DNA of 17,370 bases from CALGFH01 sp045807325 (GTDB lineage Bacteria; Actinomycetota; CALGFH01), in the NCBI GenBank assembly GCA_045807325.1, contig JBJMHP010000102.1:1-17370 (forward strand). Reading direction: 5' to 3'. How positions within the stretch are numbered: the stretch's first letter is position 1; every line of letters starts with the position of its first letter. Position numbers and translations under genes: made by a program. Under the pieces are notes generated by a model, which searched no databases, was not told the DNA's origin, and saw nothing but the letters and a program-made list of their open reading frames with translations. This document shows, in pieces, positions 1-5,745 of the stretch.

Positions 1-474
1 GTCGGCCAGCAGGGCGTGGATCTCCTCCATGGCCGCGAACAGGGCCGTCGCCCTGGCCACGTCCCCGGCCCTGAGCACGTCCAGCAGGTGGCGGCGGAGC
101 TCGCCGACGGTCTCGGCCACCCCGTTGAGATACGGGGCGTCGCCGACCCCGACGTCCTCGGGCGGGGGCACCGGGTCGCCGGCGACCAGGGCCCGGGTGG
201 CCAGCGCCTCGGCGTACTCCTTCTGGGCGTCCTGGAGGAACCCGGCGTACAGCACGTCGGGGTGGGCGGCGAGCACCGAGGAGGCGACCTCCAGCAGCTC
301 CCTGGCCTCGGCCAGCAGCTCGGCGGCCCGGCCCAGCTCGGTCCGGTGGGCGGCCCGGATGGCGTTGGCCGAGCAGCGCACCGCCTGGCGGGCGTTGCGG
401 ATGCCGACCTCCCGCGCCCGGTGCTTGGCTTCCAGGCGGGCCCGCAGCCCGGCGGCGGCCTCGCCGAGGCTCAT
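1..474 (-). CDS. Translin-family (TRAX-like) helical protein, C-terminus cut by window edge
   Basis: The minus-strand frame opens with ATG at 474 and stays open to the window edge, giving 158 residues. The sequence is almost all helical and charged. Recognisable translin-like blocks are NAIRAAHR at about residues 37-44, LQDAQKEYAEAL at about 79-90, PYLNGVAETVGELRR at about 113-127 and a C-terminal MEEIHALL. This arrangement matches prokaryotic translin-like proteins of about 200 residues, which are often mislabelled haloacid dehalogenase; no HAD DxDx(T/V) motif is visible. Eukaryotic translin/TRAX binds single-stranded nucleic acid and cleaves RNA; the bacterial role is not established. The ATG overlaps the stop of the upstream membrane-protein gene (ATGA), so the two are probably translationally coupled. 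There is no clear Shine-Dalgarno of its own. The last few dozen residues lie outside the window. Confidence 0.75.
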   Translation of the reverse strand, partial: MSLGEAAAGLRARLEAKHRAREVGIRNARQAVRCSANAIRAAHRTELGRAAELLAEARELLEVASSVLAAHPDVLYAGFLQDAQKEYAEALATRALVAGDPVPPPEDVGVGDAPYLNGVAETVGELRRHLLDVLRAGDVARATALFAAMEEIHALLAD

Positions 475-977
475 TCGGTGGACAGGGGCACCTGGCCGCC
501 CCAGGACGCCGGCGGGGCCCACCAGGCGGCCCAGGCGGGCCGGGCCGCGGCCGCCAGGGCGCGGCGACGCCGGGAGCGGCGCCAGCCGAGGCCGAGCAGG
601 GTGAGCAGGTAGCCGGCCAGCAGCAGGCCGGCGGTGGCGGCAGCCAGCCACCAGCGCCCGCCGAGCACCGCCCAGGCCCGCGAGCCGGCGGCCGTGGCCA
701 CGACCAGCAGCAGCAGGACCCGGCGGCGCCGGGTCGCGGCCCGCCGCGTGGCGGCGCGGCGGCGGGCCAGCCAGGCGGCGACGGCGGCCGTGTCCAGGTC
801 CTCGTCGGTGGGCTCGTCCGGGAGGTCGCCGGTGGTCCAGGGCCGGGCGCCGCCGCTGCGCAGCCGCGACCCTCCCTCGGAGGCCTCGGCGGCCAGCTCG
901 GCCCGGCCGCGGCGGGCGAGGGGGACCAGCATCACCACCCAGATCACGACCACGAGCGCGAACACGGCGATGCTCAC
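471..977 (-). CDS. Three-TM membrane protein resembling GlpR/SepX (cell-division receptor of Glp)
   Basis: 168 residues from GTG at 977; GAGAGGG lies a few bases upstream. An N-terminal hydrophobic helix at residues 3-20 ends in VPLARRGRAEL. A hydrophilic acidic and Arg-rich segment (21-86) follows, then two close helices (about 87-105 and 109-128) separated by a GGRWW turn, and a basic tail with RRSRRRR at about 133-139. One N-terminal helix, a cytoplasmic linker and a C-terminal helical hairpin is the layout of actinobacterial GlpR/SepX, which recruits the MoeA-like protein Glp and links it to FtsZ and Wag31 at the septum. A MoeA/Glp gene lies in the same cluster at 3889-2615, in the same orientation, as expected. 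Assignment rests on topology, length and context; catalytic motifs are not expected. Otherwise it is a conserved actinobacterial membrane protein of unknown role. Confidence 0.55.
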   Translation of the reverse strand: MSIAVFALVVVIWVVMLVPLARRGRAELAAEASEGGSRLRSGGARPWTTGDLPDEPTDEDLDTAAVAAWLARRRAATRRAATRRRRVLLLLVVATAAGSRAWAVLGGRWWLAAATAGLLLAGYLLTLLGLGWRRSRRRRALAAAARPAWAAWWAPPASWGGQVPLSTE

Positions 978-1011
978 GGTGTCACCCTCTCTCGGCCGGC
1001 AGGGCCCGGGC

Positions 1012-1033
1012 AACGTAACACGGCCGATATGCT
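1012..1033. promoter_or_regulatory. Divergent promoter candidates between the GlpR-like gene and the 1063 gene
   Basis: The 85-bp gap between divergent starts holds a TANNNT hexamer in each direction. Minus strand: TACGTT (1017-1012), about 35 bases before the GTG at 977. Plus strand: TATGCT (1028-1033), about 30 bases before the ATG at 1063. No good TTGACA box is seen for either, so these are motif-level calls only. Confidence 0.35.
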
Positions 1034-1062
1034 GGATCAACGACCCCCGGGAGGAGGGCACC

Positions 1063-1434
1063 ATGGCCGTTCCCGAGTCGCATAACGGACCGACCGCCGA
1101 CAAGGACCGGGACTGGACCTGGTCGGAGCAGGGCGCCAGGCAGGTCGACGCCATGCTGGAGAAGGGCGGCTGGAAGCTGGTCGCCGAGGCCCACGCCTGG
1201 TACGACGACTCCGAGGGCGACCCACCGGAGAAGAAGGGCGCCTACAAGCTCCCCCACCACGAGCTGATCGACGGCCGCCTCCAGGTCGTCTGGCGCGGCG
1301 TCACCCACGCCATGAACGTCCTGGCCGGCGGCCGCGGCGGCGTCGACATCCCCGACAAGGACAGACGCGCCGTCTGGCGCCACCTGGCCCGCCACTACGA
1401 ACAGTTCGACGAGGAGCCCCCGGAGCTCTCGTAG
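1063..1434 (+). CDS. Small protein with a prohead-protease-associated C-terminal motif
   Basis: 123 residues from ATG at 1063, preceded by a strong GGGAGGAGG ribosome-binding site; the frame is open further upstream but only this start has such a site. The protein is soluble, acidic and rich in Trp and His. AYKLPHHELIDGRLQVVWRG (about residues 65-84) leads into GGRGGVDIPDKDRRAVWRHL (about 92-111) and a PPEL tail. The pattern of KLPHH, RGV, GARGGVDIP, D+R and HLARHY is familiar from segments next to HK97-type prohead proteases and related phage proteins. Here it stands alone, with no phage gene nearby. It is the only plus-strand gene between the mog and GlpR-like genes, so it may be a later arrival or a domesticated phage domain. 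Function unknown. Confidence 0.7.
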   Translation: MAVPESHNGPTADKDRDWTWSEQGARQVDAMLEKGGWKLVAEAHAWYDDSEGDPPEKKGAYKLPHHELIDGRLQVVWRGVTHAMNVLAGGRGGVDIPDKDRRAVWRHLARHYEQFDEEPPELS

Positions 1435-1512
1435 CGGTGCCCCGAGCTGTGGTGGCGGAGCCCGGGGCACGCGGCACCCTCAGCCCCGGGAACCTGGGGC
1501 ACCCGGGACCCC

Positions 1513-1584
1513 CAGCCCCGGGTAGTGGGGCCCCATCCGGGAGGGTAGCCGACCCGGTGGTGGAGGTGCGCCCGGCTGTCCACA
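1513..1584 (-). repeat. Dispersed palindromic repeat, copy A (intergenic)
   Basis: Read on the minus strand, this starts TGTGGACAGCC (1584-1574), then has GCGCACCTCC, GGCTACCCTCCCGGAT, and GCCCC...GGGGC arms ending CGGGGCTG at 1513. It aligns almost end to end with 13203-13275 and more loosely with 9116-9176. GC-rich sequence beyond it (about 1450-1512) repeats the CCCGGGGCTG block at a spacing of about 32 bases. It lies in the 195-bp gap between convergent genes, where it might also fold as a transcript-end structure, but no T-run follows. Confidence 0.7.
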
Positions 1585-1633
1585 CACCCCGTTCCGCCGC
1601 CACACCCCCGTTCCCCGCAACACCCCGTGTCAG
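1584..1633. repeat. 18-bp tandem repeat beside copy A
   Basis: Units at 1584-1601 and 1602-1619 share ACACCCC(C)GTTCC followed by a GC-rich end; a third partial unit (1620-1633) runs into the 3' end of the mog gene. It directly abuts the TGTGGACAGCC end of repeat copy A. Confidence 0.6.
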
Positions 1634-2160
1634 CTGTCGGGCGGGTGCTGGTGGCTCTCGTCGGGGACGGGGCCGCGGGCGGTGGCGACGGCGTGGGCGA
1701 GGACGGGGGCCAGGATCGCCCACTCCTCGCGGACGGCCTTGGGGTTGCCGGGGAGGTTGACGACCAGGGTGCGGCCGACCAGGCCGGCGGTGGCCCGCGA
1801 CAGCATGGCGAACGGGGTGATGGCCAGGCTGGCGTGACGGAGGGCCTCGGCGATGCCGGGGGCCTCGCGGTCGAGGACGGCGCGGGTCGCCTCGGGGGTG
1901 ACGTCGCGGGGGCCGAGGCCGGTGCCGCCGGTGGTCAGGACCACCTCGGCGTCGCCGGTCATGGCCCGCAGGGCGGTCGTGATCGGCTCACGCTCGTCGG
2001 GCACCACCGCCCGCGAGACCAGGACCGCCCCGGCGCGCTCGAGCAGCTCGCAGAGTGCGCCGCCGCCGGCGTCGTCCCTGGCCCCGGCGGCCACCCGGTC
2101 GCTGACGGTGAGGACCCCGACCCGGATCCCGCCCAGGTCCTGCGCGTCACCCTCGCTCAT
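1630..2160 (-). CDS. mog: Molybdopterin adenylyltransferase (MogA/MoaB family)
   Basis: 176 residues, the usual length of the family. The enzyme adenylylates molybdopterin with ATP before molybdate insertion, in the cytoplasm. GVLTVSDR (residues 15-22) is the family N-terminus. LTTGGTGLGPRDVTPEAT (about 75-92) is the molybdopterin-binding core, with the conserved Gly-rich loop and Asp. LPGNPKAVRE (about 136-145) is the second conserved loop. The ATG at 2160 overlaps the stop of moaC (ATGA), which fixes the start and implies coupled translation. It is the last gene of the galU-moeA-moaC-mog run and ends against a convergent gene across a repeat-filled gap. Whether it is orthologous to E. coli MogA or MoaB cannot be decided from the sequence alone. 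Confidence 0.93.
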   Translation of the reverse strand: MSEGDAQDLGGIRVGVLTVSDRVAAGARDDAGGGALCELLERAGAVLVSRAVVPDEREPITTALRAMTGDAEVVLTTGGTGLGPRDVTPEATRAVLDREAPGIAEALRHASLAITPFAMLSRATAGLVGRTLVVNLPGNPKAVREEWAILAPVLAHAVATARGPVPDESHQHPPDS

Positions 2161-2627
2161 GGGGCCACGTACTCCCCGGAGCGGCCGCCGCGCTTGGCCA
2201 GCAGGCGCAGGTCCTCGACCCGGACGTCGCGCTGGACCCCCTTGACCATGTCGTACAGGGTGAGGGCGGCGGTGGCGGCGGCGGTCAGGGCCTCCATCTC
2301 GACCCCGGTGCGGCTGGTGGTGCGCACGGTGGCGGTGACCCGCACCGCTTCGGCCTCCAGCTGGAGGTCGACCTCGACCCCGGTGATGGGCAGCGGATGG
2401 CACAACGGGATCAGGTCGGGGGTGCGCTTGGCCCCCATGATCCCGGCGACCCTGGCCACGGCCAGGGCGTCGCCCTTGGGCAGCCCGGCCGAGGCCAGCA
2501 GCTCCAGGGTCGCGGGGGCGAGCACCACCCGGCAGCCGGCGGTGGCCACCCGCTCGGTCTCGGGCTTGGCCGAGACGTCGACCATCCGGGCCGCCCCCTG
2601 GTCGTCGAGGTGACTCAGCTCACCCAC
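2157..2627 (-). CDS. moaC: Cyclic pyranopterin monophosphate synthase MoaC
   Basis: 156 residues. With MoaA it converts GTP through 3',8-cyclo-7,8-dihydro-GTP to cyclic pyranopterin monophosphate, the first stage of molybdenum cofactor synthesis. The N-terminus LSHLDDQGAARMVDVSAKP is typical. Catalytic and binding blocks are present: LPKGDALAVARVAGIMGAK (about 49-67, Lys51), PLCHPLPIT (about 74-82, His77), GVEMEALTA (about 108-116) and DMVKGVQRD (about 126-134, Lys129). The GTG start at 2627 is chosen because GGGAGG lies at good spacing before it; it overlaps the end of moeA by 13 bases. moaA and moaE are not in the window. Confidence 0.95.
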   Translation of the reverse strand: MGELSHLDDQGAARMVDVSAKPETERVATAGCRVVLAPATLELLASAGLPKGDALAVARVAGIMGAKRTPDLIPLCHPLPITGVEVDLQLEAEAVRVTATVRTTSRTGVEMEALTAAATAALTLYDMVKGVQRDVRVEDLRLLAKRGGRSGEYVAP

Positions 2628-3889
2628 GCCAGGTCCTCCCGCAGCAGCACCACCTGCACCGGCGAGCCGGCGGGCAGCTCGCGGTGGTCGGCCGGGACCA
2701 CGGCCAGCCCGTCGGCGGCGACGCAGGACGACAGCACCCCGGAGCCCTGGTTGCCGGTGAGGCCGGCGACCAGCCCCTCGTCGCCGACCTCGAGCCGGAC
2801 CCGAAGGAACGAGACCTTGCCGGCCGGACTGCGGACCGGCTCGCCCAGGCGGGCCACGACCCGGGGCCGGTCGAGCCGGTCGTCGGGGTGCCCGGCGAGC
2901 CGGCGCAGGGCCGGGCGGACCAGCGTCTCGAAGACGACGAAGCATGACACCGGGTTGCCGGGCAGCCCGTACAGCGGCGTCCCGGCGGCGAACCCGAACG
3001 CCTGGGGCATGCCCGGCTGCATGGCCACCCGGAAGCTGCGCACGTCTCCCAGCTCGGCCAGCACCTGCTTGGTGTAGTCGCGGTCCCCCACCGACACCCC
3101 GCCCGAGGTGACGACGAAGTCGCCGTCGGCCGCGGCCAGGGCGAACCCGCGCCGCAGGGCGTCCGGGTCATCGGCGAGCCGGCCGCAGCGGAAGGCCTCG
3201 GCCCCGGCCGTTCGGGCCTGGGCGGCCAGCAGCCAGGAGTTGGAGTCGCGGATCTGCCCGGGCCCGAGCGGGTCGCCCGGGTCGACCAGCTCGTCGCCGG
3301 TGGACACGACCGTCACCCGGGGCCGGGGATGGACCGGCACGGCCTTGCGGCCGACCGAGGCGAGCATGCCGACGGCCGCCGGGTCCAGGACCCGTCCCCG
3401 CTCCAGCACGACCGTGCCGAGGCGGACGTCCTCGCCGGCCTCGCGGACGAACCGGCCCGGGCCGGGGTCGAGGCGCGCCAGCACGGTGTCGCCCTCGACC
3501 GAGGTCTGCTCGACCGGCACCACCGTATCGGCCCCGGGCGGCAGGGCCCCGCCGGTCATGATGCGGACGGCGGCGCCGGCCTCGACGGCCGGCAGCCGGC
3601 CGGTCCCGGCGAAGACCTCCCCGGTGATCTTGAGAGCGACCGGCCGGTCCTCGGCGGCGCCGGCCAGGTCGGCGCCGCGGACCGCGAAGCCGTCCATGGC
3701 CGAGTTGGCGAACGGCGGCAGGTCCTCGGCGGCGGCGACGTCGGTGGCCAGGACGCTGCCGAGGGCGTCGCCCAGCCCCACCTCCCGGACCGGCAGCGGG
3801 CGCAGCCGCTCGAGCACGCCCGCCCGCGCCTCGGCGAACGGCACCAGGTCGGGCGGGTTGGGCCGGTCGGGAGGGAAGACGTGTGCCAT
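2615..3889 (-). CDS. moeA: Molybdopterin molybdotransferase MoeA (gephyrin-like, Glp candidate)
   Basis: 424 residues, full length. MoeA inserts molybdate into adenylylated molybdopterin; in Actinobacteria a paralogue called Glp instead binds FtsZ at the division site. Conserved blocks include NSAMDGFAVR (62-71), RIMTGGALPPGADTVVPVEQ (109-128), the MoaB/Mog-like domain with VVSTGDEL (194-201) and GQIRDSNS (211-218), TSGGVSVGDRDY (261-272), and MQPGMPQAF plus YGLPGNPVSCFVVF (290-320), then the C-terminal beta domain. It starts 9 bases after the galU stop with no clear Shine-Dalgarno, so it is probably coupled to galU. Neighbouring moaC and mog favour the cofactor role. The galU linkage and the GlpR-like gene at 977-471 favour Glp. 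Both roles are possible. Confidence 0.92.
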   Translation of the reverse strand: MAHVFPPDRPNPPDLVPFAEARAGVLERLRPLPVREVGLGDALGSVLATDVAAAEDLPPFANSAMDGFAVRGADLAGAAEDRPVALKITGEVFAGTGRLPAVEAGAAVRIMTGGALPPGADTVVPVEQTSVEGDTVLARLDPGPGRFVREAGEDVRLGTVVLERGRVLDPAAVGMLASVGRKAVPVHPRPRVTVVSTGDELVDPGDPLGPGQIRDSNSWLLAAQARTAGAEAFRCGRLADDPDALRRGFALAAADGDFVVTSGGVSVGDRDYTKQVLAELGDVRSFRVAMQPGMPQAFGFAAGTPLYGLPGNPVSCFVVFETLVRPALRRLAGHPDDRLDRPRVVARLGEPVRSPAGKVSFLRVRLEVGDEGLVAGLTGNQGSGVLSSCVAADGLAVVPADHRELPAGSPVQVVLLREDLAWVS

Positions 3890-3898
3890 GAGGTGATG

Positions 3899-4813
3899 CT
3901 AGTGCCTCGCCGGCCCCCGCGCCTCGGCCTGGCGGTCCAGGTCGCCGACGAAGCGGCGCAGGAAGGCCACGAACTCCGGGCCGATGTCGTCGCGGCGGGT
4001 GGCCAACTCGACCGTGGCCCGCAGGTAGTCGTTCTTGTCGCCGGCGTCGTACCGGGTCCCGGTGAAGGCGTAGGCCAGCACCCCGCGCCCGGGGCCCTGG
4101 ATCAGGCGCCTGAGGGCGTCGGTGACCTGGATCTCGTTGCCGGCCCCGGGCTCGGTGGCCCGCAGCGCCTCGAAGATCTCCGGGTGCAGGACGTAGCGGC
4201 CGATCACGGCCAGGGTCGAAGGGGCCTCCTCGGGGGTCGGCTTCTCGACCACGTCGGCCATCCGGAACAGCCCCGGCTCGACCTCGTCGGCCGCGGCGAC
4301 ACTGCCGTAGGCGCCGATCTGGGAGCGCTCCACCTCCATGGCCGCGACCACGCTGGCCCCGTGCCGCTCGAAGCTGGTGATCAGGTCGGAGAGCAGCTTG
4401 GGGCCCTCGTCGATGACGTCGTCGCCCAGCAGGACGGCGAACGGCTCGTTGCCGACGTGCTGCTCGGCGACGCTGACAGCGTGGCCGAGGCCGAGCGGGG
4501 CCTTCTGGCGGATGTAGTGGACCTGGGCCATGTCGGAGATGTGCCGGACCATCTCCAGCTTGTCGTCGTCGCCCTTCTCGGTGAGCAGCTGCTCCAGCTC
4601 GACCGAGCGGTCGAAGTGGTCCTCGATGGCCTGCTTGCCCCGGCCGGTGACGATCAGGATGTCCTCGATCCCGGCCCCCACCGCCTCCTCGATCACGTAC
4701 TGGATGGCGGGCTTGTCGACCAGCGGCAGCATCTCCTTGGGCTGCGCCTTGGTCGCCGGGAGGAAGCGGGTCCCGAGCCCGGCCGCCGGGATCACGGCCT
4801 TGCGTACCTTCAC
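3899..4813 (-). CDS. galU: UTP-glucose-1-phosphate uridylyltransferase GalU
   Basis: 304 residues from GTG at 4813, typical for bacterial GalU. It makes UDP-glucose from UTP and glucose-1-phosphate for cell-wall polymers, glycolipids and trehalose. The nucleotidyltransferase signature AGLGTRFLPATKAQPKEMLP is at residues 11-30, followed by VDKPAIQYVIEEAV (32-45). Further family blocks are HYIRQKAPLGLGHAV (about 98-112), FAVLLGDDVI (about 124-133) and the Lys-containing VVEKPTPEEAPS (about 188-199); GNEIQVTDALRRL lies near residue 225. GGGGGA lies 11 bases before the GTG, a little far. Upstream lies a broken gene, so galU is probably the first cistron of the run down to mog. Confidence 0.96.
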   Translation of the reverse strand: MKVRKAVIPAAGLGTRFLPATKAQPKEMLPLVDKPAIQYVIEEAVGAGIEDILIVTGRGKQAIEDHFDRSVELEQLLTEKGDDDKLEMVRHISDMAQVHYIRQKAPLGLGHAVSVAEQHVGNEPFAVLLGDDVIDEGPKLLSDLITSFERHGASVVAAMEVERSQIGAYGSVAAADEVEPGLFRMADVVEKPTPEEAPSTLAVIGRYVLHPEIFEALRATEPGAGNEIQVTDALRRLIQGPGRGVLAYAFTGTRYDAGDKNDYLRATVELATRRDDIGPEFVAFLRRFVGDLDRQAEARGPARH

Positions 4814-4850
4814 GATGGCGATTCCCCCGAAAGTCGCTGATCAGACGGCG

Positions 4851-4856
4851 ATTCTA
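4851..4856 (-). promoter_or_regulatory. Candidate -10 element for galU
   Basis: On the minus strand TAGAAT lies about 38 bases before the galU GTG, just beyond the wrecked upstream gene. No convincing -35 box is seen at 16-18 bases. A start of transcription near 4844 would leave a leader of about 30 bases. Confidence 0.4.
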
Positions 4857-4899
4857 CTCGACCCTGGCCGCCCTGCCCCGGCCTGGCCGGGTCGCGCGG

Positions 4900-5567
4900 T
4901 CAACGGCAGCAGCCGGTGCCCGGCGGTGACCACCGGTCCCGGCCCTGGAGCTTGGCCTCGTAGAGGGCCTCGGCGTCGGCCAGGGTGAACGGCTCGCCGG
5001 CCGGTGGCCGCGACCGTCCCGGCGACGCCCTGGCCGACCGGGATCCGCTCGGCCGTGTCGCGGTGGGCCAGGCCGTGGGTGGCCTCGCGGGCCAGGGCGG
5101 TGCGGTCGGCGGTGAGCAGCAGCAGGCTGCCGGCCTTGGCCCGCCGGGCCTGGACGGCCGCCTCCAGCACCACCGCCAGCAGCTTGGGCAGGTCGTGGGT
5201 CGAGGACAGGGTCTCGCCGAGGCGGTTCATGGAGCAGGCCAGCTCGTCGCGGCTGGAGCGCACGGCGGTCAGGTACTCGCCCAGCTCGACCCCCCATACG
5301 CTCGAAGGCCCGGGCCAGCTCGCCGACCACCACCAGCCCGAGCAGCACGATGGCCAGCAGGCGGACCCGCTCCCTTGGGTCCCTGGTGAGCGGCTGGATC
5401 GACATGACCATCTGGCGGCCAGCCGCGCAGCTCGGTCTGGACCTGCGCTGGCTGGAGCGGGCGACCGCCTGCCAGCCGTAGGCGGTGGCCACGGCGACCG
5501 GCAGCACCACGATGGCGACGAAGAACAGCGTGAGTCGGGCTTGTAGCGATACGGCCTCTCCAGACAA
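4900..5567 (-). pseudogene. Broken membrane-GAF signalling protein, probably a diguanylate cyclase remnant
   Basis: Coding signal continues on the minus strand but changes frame. Frame one begins near 5567 (TTG) with LTLFFVAIVVLPVAVATAYG, an N-terminal membrane helix, then a short segment and a second helix RLLAIVLLGLVVV, ending ELARAFERMG. After a six-base homopolymer (C6 on plus, 5289-5294) the sequence continues in another frame with LGEYLTAVRSSRDEL, LGETLSSTHDLPKLLAVVLE and GAF-like GSLLLLTADR...IPVGQGVAGTVAATG. Near 4995-5000 the frame shifts again to EPFTLADAEALYEAKLQGRD and stops at 4900. ALYEAKLQGRDR resembles the last helix of GGDEF domains, so most of a GAF and GGDEF region seems deleted. 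Two frameshifts plus the missing domains argue for decay rather than one sequencing error. Only the first break, at the homopolymer, could easily be an error. Confidence 0.7.
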
Positions 5568-5573
5568 GCCTGT

Positions 5574-5597
5574 CGTTCGCCTTCTCGCTATCGAACG
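5574..5597. promoter_or_regulatory. Inverted repeat in the divergent gap before the MinD-like gene
   Basis: CGTTCG (5574-5579) and CGAACG (5592-5597) form a 6-bp inverted repeat with a 12-base spacer. It lies between the pseudogene start (5567) and the MinD-like gene (5746), where an operator would sit. The rest of the 178-bp gap is less GC-rich than its surroundings; I see no clear promoter boxes in it. Confidence 0.25.
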
Positions 5598-5745
5598 GTC
5601 GGAGGCGTACCGCGTCAGGCGGTCGAGTCCACAATCGGCGAACTACGGGTGCGAGCGGCCCGCGCCTGGTTCATCATGGATTGGAAGGTTCTTCGCCGGC
5701 GGGCAGTTCTGCCCGAGCCACCATGCGAAGCGAGGGGATCGCGCC

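Noticed and set aside
1435..1629. Intrinsic terminator between the convergent genes
   Set aside because: Several GC-rich arms can pair but none is followed by a T-run; the structure is better explained by the dispersed repeat.
3329..4840. Long plus-strand open frame opposite moeA and galU
   Set aside because: Composition is Gly/Ala/Asp/Val-rich shadow of high-GC genes on the minus strand; no motif or ribosome site.
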